A DNA stretch of 64,000 nucleotides. Origin: Tatumella morbirosei (lineage in GTDB: Bacteria > Pseudomonadota > Gammaproteobacteria > Enterobacterales > Enterobacteriaceae). Where the stretch lies: the NCBI RefSeq assembly GCF_000757425.2, contig NZ_JPKR02000003.1, positions 1,240,001-1,304,000 on the forward strand, written 5' to 3'. Position 1 is the stretch's first letter; each line of letters starts with the position of its first letter. Below are positions 47,919-57,975 of this stretch, piece after piece. The notes under the pieces are model-generated. The model did not search any database and was not told the origin of the DNA. It was given only the letters and a program-made list of their open reading frames with translations. Position numbers and translations under genes: made by a program.

Positions 47919-47931
47919 ACGAACAGTTCGT
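47919..47931. promoter_or_regulatory. Palindrome upstream of the peroxidase gene
   Basis: ACGAAC-A-GTTCGT, perfect 6-bp arms, 16 bases before the gene. AACGAA motifs flank it. A possible operator for a peroxide- or thiol-sensing repressor; the protein is unknown. Confidence 0.4.
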
Positions 47932-48097
47932 TATTCAGATTAGCATGTAGCTTGTTGAGACAGAGGAGAATCATCGGAGACTTATTGGTTTGACACAACA
48001 ACCCGTAATCCGGTTTTCCAAAAACACAATTAATTAAGCCACTGATAAAAAGGATATTTACTTAAATTTGTTAAACATAATGGTACCTTCCTGGAAT

Positions 48098-48535
48098 TCA
48101 CAGGTCTTTTTTCAGAAAGACCCTGCTGGTTCCCTCAGGGAGGCAGGCTATTTCACCAAATCTCTGCCAGCCGTTTTTTTCATAGAACACCGGTGCCTGA
48201 AAAGTGATGGTATACAACACAGCAGTTTTACATCCCCGGTTCCTGCCTTCATCTTCGACACGTTTAAGAATCTGACTCCCCAACCCCTTACCTCTCACTT
48301 CCGGTGGCAGATACACCAGGTCTATAAATAACATTCCGAGGTAGCTACGCCCCATCATTCCGCCCAATACCACCCCATGTTCATCTCTGACCATAACGGC
48401 GAGAGATTTATTGTCGTTATATCCCACCGCCTCCTCATTATAACAATTAAGCCCTGATTCAATCGCTAAGGAGAACTCAGGTGTAATAGTGTCAGAAACT
48501 TCAATAGTTAACCGGTCCACAATGGCACTCCGCAT
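48098..48535 (-). CDS. GNAT N-acetyltransferase
   Basis: A 145-residue GNAT protein. Acetyl-CoA motif LPPEVRGKGLGSQILKRVE is at about residues 76-94, followed by the tail QAPVFYEKNGWQRFGEI. The family acetylates small amines, antibiotics or peptides; the substrate here cannot be inferred. It stands alone. Confidence 0.78.
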   Translation of the reverse strand: MRSAIVDRLTIEVSDTITPEFSLAIESGLNCYNEEAVGYNDNKSLAVMVRDEHGVVLGGMMGRSYLGMLFIDLVYLPPEVRGKGLGSQILKRVEDEGRNRGCKTAVLYTITFQAPVFYEKNGWQRFGEIACLPEGTSRVFLKKDL

Positions 48536-48928
48536 GTTATTAAACCAGCCCCTGGATTAAAGGAATAAAAGACTATTAGTGATTTATTTTATCGGGAATC
48601 ACTTAGTATTAAACCGGCAGAAAAAATTATATGACTGGCGGTGACTGACCCAAATACAGTATTTCTGAAATCTGAGACCGTAATAGACGCGTGATTCATT
48701 AGGGTCTGGTTTAATGCCAGATTCTGGCCCCGGGTGCCTAATTGTATGTTACCCGGGTTATAGTTTGCATCTTACTTAGCCATCCTCAGGCAACCAAAGC
48801 ACAGACATCGATTATATAGAATGGTAACGTCTGACGAGCAGTTATATGCCAGAGGCCGGTGTTAAACACATTGCGACACGCAATCAAAGATAGCTTATCT
48901 CAAAGAAAATTTGTTCCCGGGAAATAAT
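48536..48928. other. Gene-free stretch
   Basis: About 390 AT-richer bases with no supported frame. A short interrupted repeat of ACCCGGGT type is present near 48730-48760; nothing else stands out. Confidence 0.35.
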
Positions 48929-49880
48929 TCAATAGGCAACCAGGCTTTTACCTGTACGTAGTGATTGTGGGGGAATTCCATAACCTTTTACAAACACATT
49001 ACGCATGTGCCGGCGATCTCTGAAACCCGACTCTCTCGCAATGACGTCCAGTGGCAGACGGGTCTGTTCAATCATTAATCGGGCAGCTTCCAGCCGCAGT
49101 CGCTCAATTGCACGCGCCGGTGACCTCCCCGTTTCGCTCAAAAACAGACGGTTAAGCTGACGTGTACTTAAATGCACTGCATCCGCAAGATGCTCTACTG
49201 ATAACGTTTTACTGAGGTTTTTTCTCACGTATTCTATTGCTGTTTGTAAGCGGTCGCTTTTAGGCGACAGCATAAGCAATTCAGAGTGCTGGCACTGCCC
49301 TCCTGAGCGCCGTTGATTCATAACCATCCGGTGTGCAATACTTCGTGCAACTTCAGTTCCGTGATCTTTTTCAACCATAGCCAGTACCATGTCAAAACCA
49401 GCTGTCATCCCTGCTGAAGTCCACAAATGATCATCAACAATATAAATCAGATCGTCTTCGGTTCTCACTGTTGGATGAAGAACTTTTAAACTGTGGGTAT
49501 AGGCCCAGTGTGTTGTTGCACGTTTCTCTTTCAACAAGCCTGCCTGAGCAAGCACAAAAGCCCCCGTACAAATGCCCGCGACTCTCCGCGCACGCTGAGC
49601 ATGATTTTGTAAAAAAATGTATTATGCCAGATGATGCAGGCAACTTTGTCGGCACCAGCACGCCGCCAATCAGCCATGTCTCGACTGTCGTATCTTCAGA
49701 AATCGCCTTACTGATAACGCTTATCCCATAGGACGATGCTATCTCACCACCAGATTCAGAATATACCGTGCAGTGATAGAACGGCTCGTTTAAAACGATA
49801 TTCGCAAATTCAAATATGGTTAAGGTCGACAACGCGAGGGACTGAAACTGATCTGAAATGAGAAGCCCTACCCGATGCAT
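48929..49880 (-). pseudogene. GlxA-type AraC regulator with DJ-1/PfpI-like domain, frameshifted
   Basis: The N-terminal DJ-1/PfpI-like half (MHRVGLLISDQFQSLALST to ASSGIIHF) and the second part with AraC helix-turn-helix (VEHLADAVHLSTRQLNRLF and VIARESGFRDRRHMRNVF) lie in different frames. The switch is at a seven-A run, 49611-49617 (T on the coding strand). Removing one base gives the continuous reading HFLQNHAQRARRVAGICTG and a ~316-residue protein of family length. AGGAG lies eight bases before ATG 49880. The divergent SDR/AhpD-like pair at 50152 is its probable target. Dead, slipping or a base-calling error. Confidence 0.82.
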
Positions 49881-50151
49881 CAAACATTCTCCTGTGTTAT
49901 TAACTGAATTCGCTTCTGAAAACGTTTTTAATCAGGTGAAGTTACTTTTCTCCACTTTGCCCTTTGTTCAATATACCCCATTTAATCCGCTCCAATCATG
50001 CATTTCAGTATTAAGCCTTATGAGTTCCGCTTTGCCTATCCCGGCGACACAAAATGTCTGAAATCGTACCTTTATGCGTCACTTTCTTTTTGGTTCTTTA
50101 AAGTAGCCTCATTACATCCAAACATCCAACACATCATATGAGGTAAATACG

Positions 50152-50961
50152 ATGAGTGTATCAGCGAAAGGAACTGCCGTTATAACTGGTGCTTCTACAG
50201 GAATGGGTGCTCTGTATGCATCAAAACTGGCAAAAATGGGGTATGACCTGATAATTGTTGCCCGCAATCACAACCGCCTGAATCAGATAGCCAGTCATAT
50301 TGCGGCTGACAACGAGCGTAATGTGGAGGTGGTTGCATCTGACCTGAATGATTCAGGTCAGCTTGCGGCACTTGAAAGCAGGCTCCGTAATGATGCAAGC
50401 ATTACTCTTCTGGTCAATAACGCGGGTATAGGCACGCACACAAAGCTGCATGAAAGTGATGTTGAAAAAATGACAGCAATGATCAATCTCAATGTAGTCG
50501 CCCTTACCCGTCTGACTTACGCTGTGGTTCCAGGCTTCATTGATCGTGGCCGGGGAGCAATCATAAATATCGCTTCCATTGTGAGTATAGCTCCGGAAAT
50601 ACTGAATGGCGTATATGGTGGCAGCAAGGCATACGTACTGGCATTTACTCGTTCACTTCACAGTGAACTTGCCGATAAAGGCATTCAGGTTCAGGCCGTA
50701 TTGCCCAGCGCCACAGCAACTCCCTTCTGGGAAACCGGTGGTCTTCCTCTGAGCCGGGTTGACCCGGGTATCATAATGCAGGCTGAAGATATGGTAGAAG
50801 CCGCACTTTCGGGTTTTGTTCAGGGAGAGTTCATTACCATTCCTTCCCTGCATGATGAAAGTCGATTGCAGGAATGGGAGCGTGCGCGCCAGGCCATTAT
50901 AGAAGACTTTTCACATAACGAGCCTGCGGCTCGTTATTACTCACCTTCCCACAAACATTAA
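50152..50961 (+). CDS. Short-chain dehydrogenase/reductase
   Basis: A 269-residue SDR with loop ITGASTGMGALYASKL (residues 11-26), NNAGIGTH, catalytic Ser in NIASIVSIAP and YGGSKAYVLAF as YxxxK. TGAGGTAAATACG precedes the ATG. It forms a pair with the AhpD-like gene (16-base gap), divergent from the GlxA-type regulator gene. Such SDR/AhpD sets handle carbonyls or peroxides, but the substrate is unknown. Confidence 0.86.
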   Translation: MSVSAKGTAVITGASTGMGALYASKLAKMGYDLIIVARNHNRLNQIASHIAADNERNVEVVASDLNDSGQLAALESRLRNDASITLLVNNAGIGTHTKLHESDVEKMTAMINLNVVALTRLTYAVVPGFIDRGRGAIINIASIVSIAPEILNGVYGGSKAYVLAFTRSLHSELADKGIQVQAVLPSATATPFWETGGLPLSRVDPGIIMQAEDMVEAALSGFVQGEFITIPSLHDESRLQEWERARQAIIEDFSHNEPAARYYSPSHKH

Positions 50962-50977
50962 AACGCAGGAGAAACAG

Positions 50978-51520
50978 ATGGGCCGCTTAGAGTCAAAACC
51001 CGCCAGCGAAGCCAGTGGTCAAACTGCCGAACTGTTCAAAACCATCAAACAGGTGATGGGAAAGGTACCAAACGCTTACCTAACCATAGGTAGTAACGCT
51101 CCAGAACTCCTCGCGCAGACTTTACAGCTCAACGCTATTCTGAGCAAAAGCAGCCTGACTGCGCGAGAGCGTGAAGCAATAAACCTTGCAGTCAGTGAAG
51201 AGAGCGGTTGTGATTACTGCCTCGCTGCGCACACTCCTCTTGCATTAAAGGCAGGTTACAGCGAAGCCCAAACGCTGGAATTACGTCAGGGATTTCTGGT
51301 CGATGATTTACGTATTGATGCACTTGTAAAATTCGTGCAGTTGCTGGTTTCAACCCGGGGCACTGTATCAGCCCAACATGTTGCTGCATTTAAAGAGGCG
51401 GGATTCAGCGATCAGCAGATTGTTGAAACGGTGGGTGCCGTTACTGCCATATTATTCACTAATATGATTAATCGCATTAATGACACAGAGATAGACTTTC
51501 CTGCAGTTCGGGCTGTTTAA
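50978..51520 (+). CDS. AhpD/carboxymuconolactone decarboxylase-family protein
   Basis: A 180-residue helical protein with redox motif CDYCLAAH (Cys78, Cys81, His85), as in AhpD-type peroxidase-associated proteins. The N-terminal part has the family EAINLAVSEES segment. AGGAGAAAC precedes the ATG. It is cotranscribed with the SDR before it; a terminator follows. A thiol-redox role is more likely than decarboxylation because both cysteines are present. Confidence 0.86.
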   Translation: MGRLESKPASEASGQTAELFKTIKQVMGKVPNAYLTIGSNAPELLAQTLQLNAILSKSSLTAREREAINLAVSEESGCDYCLAAHTPLALKAGYSEAQTLELRQGFLVDDLRIDALVKFVQLLVSTRGTVSAQHVAAFKEAGFSDQQIVETVGAVTAILFTNMINRINDTEIDFPAVRAV

Positions 51521-51572
51521 CGTCTGTATCGGGCCATCTTTATAATTTCAATCCCAACTTACTGCCTTTTAA

Positions 51573-51614
51573 TAAAAAATGTCCGTTTCCTTCACTTCAG
51601 AAACGGACATTTTT
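51573..51614 (+). terminator. Terminator after the SDR/AhpD-like pair
   Basis: AAAAATGTCCGTTTC and GAAACGGACATTTTT, perfect 15-bp arms with a ten-base loop. The T run is within the stem end, so it works in either direction. Confidence 0.88.
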
Positions 51615-51616
51615 CA

Positions 51617-51965
51617 TCGCCACTTATGCAGGGAAAAATGAAACCCAAAATGAGCGTCAGATAATTATTATTAGCATCACAGACTGCATCGGCTTCATCC
51701 CGGGCCGGCACTGCTCTTATCTGTTCTACAACAAAACTAAGAATCTCCGGATGACTTGTCAGGATCCCCCTACTATTTTCTTATTTATATCATTCAGCAA
51801 TACCTGTAAAAAACGAGGTTTTAATCTTTACCAAAAATTGGATCTAAAAATTCAATCCCATAGCCATCTATAATACTCAACCAGGTATCGGATGTTATCC
51901 ATGATACCAATAATGAATAATACCCATAAAAATTTGCTAACTGAAACCACAAAACACTTACAAAA
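51617..51965. other. Gene-free stretch at the right edge of the accessory region
   Basis: AT-rich, no supported frame. A 68-codon minus frame (51821-52027) runs through the guaA terminator and has no known relatives, so I do not call it. No attachment site or tRNA end is seen. Confidence 0.4.
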
Positions 51966-51994
51966 AAACAAAAAAGCCCGCAGTTACGCGGGCT
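51966..51994 (-). terminator. Terminator after guaA
   Basis: On the minus strand AGCCCGC-GTAACT-GCGGGCT followed by TTTTTGTTTTTTTG. It is 47 bases past the guaA stop. Confidence 0.9.
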
Positions 51995-52041
51995 ACAGGG
52001 CATTTCTTGCTGGTTAGTACCGGACAATTCCGGACATTAAA

Positions 52042-53622
52042 TCATTCCCACTCAATGGTCGCTGGTGGTTTTCCGCTGATGTCATAAACGACACGAGAAA
52101 TACCATCCACTTCATTGATAATGCGGTTGGATACACGGCCGAGGAAGTCATACGGCAGGTGTGCCCAGTGCGCGGTCATAAAGTCGATAGTTTCAACAGC
52201 ACGCAGTGAGACCACCCAGTCGTATTTACGGCCATCGCCCATTACACCAACTGAACGAACCGGCAGGAACACGGTAAAGGCCTGGCTGACTTTGTTGTAC
52301 AGGTCAGCTTTGTGCAGCTCTTCGATAAAAATGGCGTCGGCACGGCGCAGCAGATCGCAGTACTCTTTCTTCACTTCACCCAGTACACGAACACCCAGAC
52401 CTGGCCCCGGGAACGGATGGCGATACAGCATGTCGTAAGGCAGGCCGAGTTCCAGACCAATCTTGCGAACTTCGTCTTTGAACAGCTCCTTCAGCGGTTC
52501 GACCAGTCCCATTTTCATCTCTTTTGGCAGGCCACCCACATTGTGGTGTGATTTTATCACGTGCGCTTTGCCGGTGGCAGAAGCTGCAGACTCGATAACG
52601 TCAGGATAGATGGTACCCTGGGCCAGCCATTTAACATTGTCCAGTTTCAGTGCTTCTTCGTCGAACACTTCAACAAATACGCGGCCGATAGTTTTACGCT
52701 TAGCTTCAGGTTCATCAATACCTGCCAGCGCATCCAGAAAGCGGTTTTCCGCATTCACGTGAACGATGTTCAGACCAAACTGGTCACCGAACATTTCCAT
52801 CACCTGGTCGGCTTCGTTCAGACGTAACAGGCCATTATCCACAAACACACAGGTCAGACGTGAACCGATAGCACGGTGCAGTAATAACGCAGTGACCGAG
52901 GAATCGACACCACCTGACAGACCGAGGATCACATGGTCTTCACCGACCTGCTCGCTCAGACGCGCTACCGCATCATCAATGATTTTTGCCGGTGTCCACA
53001 GCGCTTCACACTGACAAATATCCAGCACAAAACGTTGCAGTAACTGCATGCCCTGACGGGTGTGGGTTACTTCCGGATGGAACTGTACCCCGTAAAAACG
53101 CTTCTCTTCGTTAGCCATAATGGCAAACGGGCAGGTTTCGGTGCTGGCCACAGTGACAAAATCATCAGGAATTGCAGTCACTTTATCGCCATGGCTCATC
53201 CAGACATCCAGCACAGGTACGCCGGCAGCATTCAGGCTGTCCTGAATATCTTTAACCAGCGCACTTTCCGCTTTAATTTCTACCTGCGCGAAACCGAATT
53301 CTCGCTCAGAAGATCCCTGAACTTTTCCACCCAGTTGCATTGCCATGGTCTGCATTCCGTAACAGACACCCAGCACCGGAACTCCGGCAGTAAACACGTA
53401 TTCCGGAGCCCGTGGACTGTTAAGTTCGGTAGTACTTTCCGGTCCGCCGGAAAGGATGATGCCGTTAGGATTAAACTGGCGGATTTGTTCTTCGGTGACA
53501 TCCCATGCCCACAGCTCACAGTACACACCCAGTTCACGAACACGGCGTGCAACCAGCTGAGTATATTGAGAACCAAAATCAAGGATCAGGATTCGGTGTT
53601 TATGAATATTTTCCGTCGTCAT
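52042..53622 (-). CDS. guaA: GMP synthase GuaA
   Basis: GuaA aminates XMP to GMP using glutamine and ATP. The 526-residue product has a class I glutamine amidotransferase domain (nucleophile Cys87 in [10 protein letters not shown], His and Glu in [10 protein letters not shown]), an ATP pyrophosphatase domain with P-loop [13 protein letters not shown], and a C-terminal dimerisation domain ending IEWE. It is collinear with E. coli GuaA. GGAAAACTGTA precedes the ATG. It lies 66 bases after guaB; a hairpin is in the gap. Confidence 0.98.
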   Translation of the reverse strand: MTTENIHKHRILILDFGSQYTQLVARRVRELGVYCELWAWDVTEEQIRQFNPNGIILSGGPESTTELNSPRAPEYVFTAGVPVLGVCYGMQTMAMQLGGKVQGSSEREFGFAQVEIKAESALVKDIQDSLNAAGVPVLDVWMSHGDKVTAIPDDFVTVASTETCPFAIMANEEKRFYGVQFHPEVTHTRQGMQLLQRFVLDICQCEALWTPAKIIDDAVARLSEQVGEDHVILGLSGGVDSSVTALLLHRAIGSRLTCVFVDNGLLRLNEADQVMEMFGDQFGLNIVHVNAENRFLDALAGIDEPEAKRKTIGRVFVEVFDEEALKLDNVKWLAQGTIYPDVIESAASATGKAHVIKSHHNVGGLPKEMKMGLVEPLKELFKDEVRKIGLELGLPYDMLYRHPFPGPGLGVRVLGEVKKEYCDLLRRADAIFIEELHKADLYNKVSQAFTVFLPVRSVGVMGDGRKYDWVVSLRAVETIDFMTAHWAHLPYDFLGRVSNRIINEVDGISRVVYDISGKPPATIEWE

Positions 53623-53633
53623 TACAGTTTTCC

Positions 53634-53672
53634 AGGCAAAAAAATTAAAGCGCCCGACGGTGAGCCGGGCGC
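53634..53672 (-). terminator. Terminator-like hairpin between guaB and guaA
   Basis: On the minus strand GCGCCCG and CGGGCGC (perfect 7-bp arms, 9-base loop, 53650-53672) followed by TTTAATTTTTTT. Since guaBA is one operon, it probably terminates partially and sets the guaB/guaA ratio. Confidence 0.65.
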
Positions 53673-53688
53673 ATGATACAGGAAGAGA

Positions 53689-55155
53689 TTAAGATCCGGT
53701 GCGGTAGTTTGGAGCTTCTTTAGTGATAGTCACATCATGCACATGGCTTTCAGAAATACCGGCACCACTAATGCGAACAAATTCAGCTTTAGTGCGCAGA
53801 TCATTAATCGTCTGGCAACCGGTCAGACCCATACATGAACGCAGGCCCCCCATCTGCTGATGAATGATCTCTTTCATACGGCCTTTATAAGCCACACGCC
53901 CTTCAATACCTTCCGGCACCAGTTTATCTGCTGCGTTATCAGACTGGAAGTAACGATCTGAAGATCCTTTAGACATCGCCCCCAGCGAGCCCATACCACG
54001 GTAAGATTTGAATGAACGCCCCTGATACAGTTCAATCTCGCCCGGAGACTCCTCGGTACCCGCAAGCATTGATCCTACCATGACACAGGAAGCACCGGCA
54101 GCAATAGCTTTCGCGATATCGCCAGAGAAACGGATGCCGCCGTCTGCAATCACCGGAATTCCGGTGCCTTCCAGCGCTTCAACGGCGTCAGAGACTGCAC
54201 TAATCTGCGGTACACCTACACCGGTCACAATACGGGTGGTACAGATAGAACCAGGGCCAATCCCGACTTTCACAGCGCTGACACCCGCCTCAGCCAGGGC
54301 TTTAGCGCCGGCCGCGGTAGCCACGTTACCACCAATAATTTCCAGGTTTGGATATTTAGCACGGGTATCACGGATACGTTGCAATACACCTTCAGAATGA
54401 CCGTGAGAAGAGTCAATCAGCAGCACATCAACGCCCGCAGCCACCAGAGCATCTACACGCTCTTCATTGCCGGCACCCGCTCCGACAGCAGCACCAACCC
54501 GCAGACGACCATGTGCATCTTTACAGGCGTTAGGTTTACGTTCTGCTTTCTGGAAATCTTTTACGGTGATCATCCCCAGCAGGTGGAAAGCGTCATCGAC
54601 GACCAGCGCTTTTTCGATACGTTTTTCGTGCATTTTTTGCAGCACGACTTCGCGTGAATCACTTTCTTTAACCGTAACCAGGCGTTCTTTCGGGGTCATT
54701 ACCGCAGATACAGGTTGGTTCATGTCGGTAACAAAACGCACGTCACGGCCGGTAATAATCCCCACCAGCTCGTTGTCACTGTTTACTACCGGATAGCCGG
54801 CAAAACCATTGGCTTCAGTCAGACGTTTAACTTCCTGCAGTGAAGTTGTTGGCAGAACGGTCTGTGGATCGACGACCACACCACTTTCATATTTCTTCAC
54901 CTTGCGGACTTCTTCAGCCTGGCGCTCAATCGTCATGTTTTTATGAATAAAGCCCATACCGCCTTCCTGTGCCAGCGCAATAGCCAGACGAGCTTCGGTC
55001 ACGGTATCCATTGCAGCGGAAACCATTGGGATATTCAGACGGATATTTTTGGTGAGTTGCGTACCGAGCTCTGCAGTATTCGGCAGTACGGTAGAGTGAG
55101 CAGGAACGAGTAAAACATCGTCAAACGTGAGGGCTTCTTTAATGATTCTTAGCAT
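53689..55155 (-). CDS. guaB: IMP dehydrogenase GuaB
   Basis: GuaB oxidises IMP to XMP with NAD+, the first committed step to GMP. The 488 residues show the TIM barrel interrupted by a CBS pair (about residues 95-200). The catalytic cysteine is Cys305 in GPGSICTT, and the flap is [19 protein letters not shown] (in part). Length equals the E. coli protein. First gene of guaBA, divergent from xseA. Confidence 0.98.
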   Translation of the reverse strand: MLRIIKEALTFDDVLLVPAHSTVLPNTAELGTQLTKNIRLNIPMVSAAMDTVTEARLAIALAQEGGMGFIHKNMTIERQAEEVRKVKKYESGVVVDPQTVLPTTSLQEVKRLTEANGFAGYPVVNSDNELVGIITGRDVRFVTDMNQPVSAVMTPKERLVTVKESDSREVVLQKMHEKRIEKALVVDDAFHLLGMITVKDFQKAERKPNACKDAHGRLRVGAAVGAGAGNEERVDALVAAGVDVLLIDSSHGHSEGVLQRIRDTRAKYPNLEIIGGNVATAAGAKALAEAGVSAVKVGIGPGSICTTRIVTGVGVPQISAVSDAVEALEGTGIPVIADGGIRFSGDIAKAIAAGASCVMVGSMLAGTEESPGEIELYQGRSFKSYRGMGSLGAMSKGSSDRYFQSDNAADKLVPEGIEGRVAYKGRMKEIIHQQMGGLRSCMGLTGCQTINDLRTKAEFVRISGAGISESHVHDVTITKEAPNYRTGS

Positions 55156-55196
55156 AGCAATATCTCGACCTGGGAGTGATAAAATATTGCAGCGGA

Positions 55197-55222
55197 ATTA
55201 TACAGGGGCTAAGCGGTTGCCT
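55197..55222 (-). promoter_or_regulatory. guaB promoter -10 and PurR-like site
   Basis: A perfect -10 TATAAT (55202-55197) lies 41 bases upstream of guaB. The overlapping AGGCAACCGCTTAGCC (55222-55207) keeps much of the PurR pattern (GCAANCGNTT). E. coli guaBA is PurR-controlled; this copy of the box is weak, so control is a moderate inference. Confidence 0.5.
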
Positions 55223-55314
55223 CCAGCTTTTTTTATAAAAAACTCTTGATACTTACACTGGTCACTGTAGTATCGGTTAATTAACCCGCTGATTTACTAT
55301 TTGATCTTCATCAC

Positions 55315-56709
55315 ATGTTGCATGACGAAAACGCCACAATTTTCTCTGTCAGCCGTCTGAATGCCACTGTCAGAAAGTTGCTGGAACATGAAATGGGCCG
55401 TATCTGGCTGACTGCAGAAATTTCCAATTTTACCCGGCCTTCGTCAGGGCACTGGTACTTTACCCTGAAAGATGACAATGCTCAGGTTCGCAGTGCTATG
55501 TTTCGCAGCAGTAATCAGCGGGTCAGTTTTCGGCCACAGAACGGTCAACAGGTGCTGGTCCGGGCTTCAGTCACCCTCTACGATCCGCGCGGCGATTATC
55601 AGCTGATTGTTGAAAGCATGCAGCCTGCCGGCGAAGGTCTGTTGCAACAGCAGTTTACCGAACTCAAAAATCGCCTGGATGCTGAAGGACTGTTTGCCGC
55701 AGAGCATAAGCAACCGCTGCCCTCTCCGGCTCGCCAGGTCGGGGTGATTACCTCCGCCAGTGGCGCTGCGCTGCATGATATTTTACAGGTGCTACGTCGT
55801 CGTGACCCTTCTCTGCCGGTCGTTATTTATCCGACTGCGGTGCAGGGTAGTGATGCGGTCCCTGCTATTGTTCGTGCGATTGAACTGGCTAATCAGCGCC
55901 AGGAGTGCGATGTACTGATTGTGGGCCGTGGCGGCGGGTCACTGGAAGATTTATGGTGTTTCAATGATGAACGGGTCGCAAGGGCCATTTTTAACAGCCG
56001 GTTGCCGGTGGTCAGTGCTGTCGGACATGAAACGGATGTCACTATTGCTGATTTCGTTGCTGACCTCCGGGCGCCGACGCCTTCTGCCGCAGCAGAACTG
56101 ATTAGCCGTAACCAGACCGAATTACTGCGGCAATTGATCTCTGCGCAACAGCAGATGGAAATGGCGATGGATTTTTATCTTGCCCGCCGTCAGCGTAGCT
56201 TTGCACAACTTCAGCACCGCCTGAATCAGCAGCATCCAGAGTTGCGTTTAACCAGACAACATAACCTGTTGTCAGAACAGCAGCGCCGGCTTCAGACAGC
56301 ATTGCAACAGCAGTTACAAAAACATAGCCTTCGTTTTGAGCAACTCTCCCGGCGTCTACAACGACGTCAGCCACAATCGCAGATTTACCAGGCAAATCAG
56401 GAGTTAGGTCAGCTACGTTACCGCCTGCAACAGGCTATCAGCCAGCAACTGAATGATAACCGGCAGCGCTTTGGCTCATTGGCTGTACAACTGGAAACTG
56501 CCAGTCCGCTGGCCACGCTGGCCCGTGGATTCAGTGTCACCACCAAAGCCAACGGTGACGTCATTAAAAACACCCGTCAGTTACAACGCGGTGACACTTT
56601 GCGTACCCGACTGAATGATGGCTGGGTCGAGAGTGAAGTCACGGCAACTCAGCCTGTCAGCGCCACTAAAAAGCGCCCTAAAGCTTCACCGGACCCAGCC
56701 GCTCAGTAA
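55315..56709 (+). CDS. xseA: Exodeoxyribonuclease VII large subunit XseA
   Basis: XseA is the catalytic subunit of exonuclease VII, which degrades single-stranded DNA. The 464 residues have an N-terminal OB-fold ([19 protein letters not shown]), a catalytic core ([56 protein letters not shown] given in part), a long coiled coil rich in Gln/Arg and a C-terminal segment. It matches E. coli XseA (456). The small subunit gene xseB is not in the window, as expected. Confidence 0.96.
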   Translation: MLHDENATIFSVSRLNATVRKLLEHEMGRIWLTAEISNFTRPSSGHWYFTLKDDNAQVRSAMFRSSNQRVSFRPQNGQQVLVRASVTLYDPRGDYQLIVESMQPAGEGLLQQQFTELKNRLDAEGLFAAEHKQPLPSPARQVGVITSASGAALHDILQVLRRRDPSLPVVIYPTAVQGSDAVPAIVRAIELANQRQECDVLIVGRGGGSLEDLWCFNDERVARAIFNSRLPVVSAVGHETDVTIADFVADLRAPTPSAAAELISRNQTELLRQLISAQQQMEMAMDFYLARRQRSFAQLQHRLNQQHPELRLTRQHNLLSEQQRRLQTALQQQLQKHSLRFEQLSRRLQRRQPQSQIYQANQELGQLRYRLQQAISQQLNDNRQRFGSLAVQLETASPLATLARGFSVTTKANGDVIKNTRQLQRGDTLRTRLNDGWVESEVTATQPVSATKKRPKASPDPAAQ

Positions 56710-56798
56710 CGCTCCTTTACCGAAGAGGCTGCAATCCAGCAAGATCGGTCAGGACAGCCTCATGACAGGGCGGCATACTTTCTCTACAGGAGAATGCT

Positions 56799-57683
56799 AT
56801 GCTGACCGACAAACAACGTTATACCGCTAACTATCAAAAACGAATCACACTGGTGCTGGACTACATCGACAGTCATCTGTGTGAACCTCTGTTGCTTGAT
56901 AACCTCAGTAAAGTGGCTCATTTTTCCGTATTCCACTTTCACCGGCAATTTACGGCCTGTATTGGTATTCCGCCAGGCCGTTATATTCAGCTAATGCGGT
57001 TGCGGCATGCTTCATACCGGCTGGCATTTAATCCTGAACAAAAAATTACCGATATCGCCCTGGAGACGGGTTTTACTCATGCAGAGTCATTCAGCCGTGC
57101 CTTTAAACAGGTATTTGGTGTCTCCCCGGGCGAGTTTCGCCGCCAGCCAGAGTGGCAGTCATGGCATAGCCAGATGCCCGCCGCTCCACAAATCAGAAGA
57201 GAACCCACGATGCAAATTGCTATTGTTACTGTGCCTGATATCCCTGTCGCTATGCTGCTGCATCAGGGGTCCCCGGAAACCATTCATCAGACCGCTGGCC
57301 GGTTTGTGGCCTGGCGAAAAACCAGCGGCTATTCACCAGTGCGCCGCTGCCGGACCTTTGGTATTGCACCGGACGACCCACACAACTGTGACCCACAACA
57401 GTTCCGTTTTATGATTGCCGGTGAAGTTTCTGCGTCAATACCTGAAGATAATGATTTTGGTGTCGTGAACAGTGTTATTCCGGGAGGGCGCTGTGCTACT
57501 GTGCGACATCAGGGTTCTCATGAGCGACTAACCGCACTGGCACAGTCTCTGTACCGTGACTGGCTGCCAGGCAGTGGTGAAACCCTGCGTGATTTTCCGC
57601 TGTGGTTTCACTACCACAACTTTATCCATGAAGTCGCTGAACATCAGTTGCTGACCGATATCTTTTTGCCGCTTAAAGACTGA
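56799..57683 (+). CDS. AraC-family regulator with GyrI-like sensor domain
   Basis: A 294-residue regulator with the AraC helix-turn-helix pair first (residues 10-110; LDNLSKVAHFSVFHFHRQF and IALETGFTHAESFSRAFK), then a GyrI-like effector-binding domain (MQIAIVTVPDIPVAMLLHQG to the end). This layout is that of Rob/SoxS-like regulators fused to GyrI (also SbmC-type), which sense amphipathic drugs. GGAG precedes the ATG. It is inserted between xseA and yfgJ, which adjoin in E. coli. No efflux gene is next to it. Confidence 0.87.
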   Translation: MLTDKQRYTANYQKRITLVLDYIDSHLCEPLLLDNLSKVAHFSVFHFHRQFTACIGIPPGRYIQLMRLRHASYRLAFNPEQKITDIALETGFTHAESFSRAFKQVFGVSPGEFRRQPEWQSWHSQMPAAPQIRREPTMQIAIVTVPDIPVAMLLHQGSPETIHQTAGRFVAWRKTSGYSPVRRCRTFGIAPDDPHNCDPQQFRFMIAGEVSASIPEDNDFGVVNSVIPGGRCATVRHQGSHERLTALAQSLYRDWLPGSGETLRDFPLWFHYHNFIHEVAEHQLLTDIFLPLKD

Positions 57684-57697
57684 CTTTATCGCCGGAG

Positions 57698-57925
57698 CTA
57701 TTCACTCCCGATGGCTTCCGGACGCCATATGACACGCGAAGACGAGATCATTCCGTGCTGCTGGCAGAAAAAATCTACCGCACCACAAGCCTTGAGTACC
57801 TGAAGTGTTGCCTGGCATTCCGGACAGTAAGCAGTATTCCGGTAACGGACATGGCATTGCGGGCAATATAAGTCATCCGGCTCACCAGTGAGCGCGGACT
57901 GGCAATGGCTGCAAATAAAATTCAT
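57698..57925 (-). CDS. yfgJ: Zinc-ribbon protein YfgJ
   Basis: A 75-residue protein with CxxC pairs CSHCQSA-type (FICSHCQSAL), LYCPQCHV, YCPECQA and the C-terminal LKACGAVDFFCQQHG, as in the DUF1407 zinc-ribbon family. Two zinc sites are likely. Position next to der matches E. coli yfgJ. Function unknown; convergent with the AraC/GyrI gene. Confidence 0.82.
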   Translation of the reverse strand: MNFICSHCQSALTGEPDDLYCPQCHVRYRNTAYCPECQATLQVLKACGAVDFFCQQHGMISSSRVIWRPEAIGSE

Positions 57926-57942
57926 CAGCTGTCTCCCTTATG

Positions 57943-57970
57943 AAAAAAGAGGGCCTCATAGCCCTCTTTT
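57943..57970 (-). terminator. Terminator after der
   Basis: AAAAGAGGGC-TATGAG-GCCCTCTTTT on the minus strand, perfect arms with a T run. It separates der from yfgJ. Confidence 0.9.
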
Positions 57971-57975
57971 GCGGA

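Noticed and set aside
53062-53676. 204-codon open frame on the plus strand opposite guaA
   Set aside because: Antisense to the guaA amidotransferase domain; no ribosome site or recognisable product.
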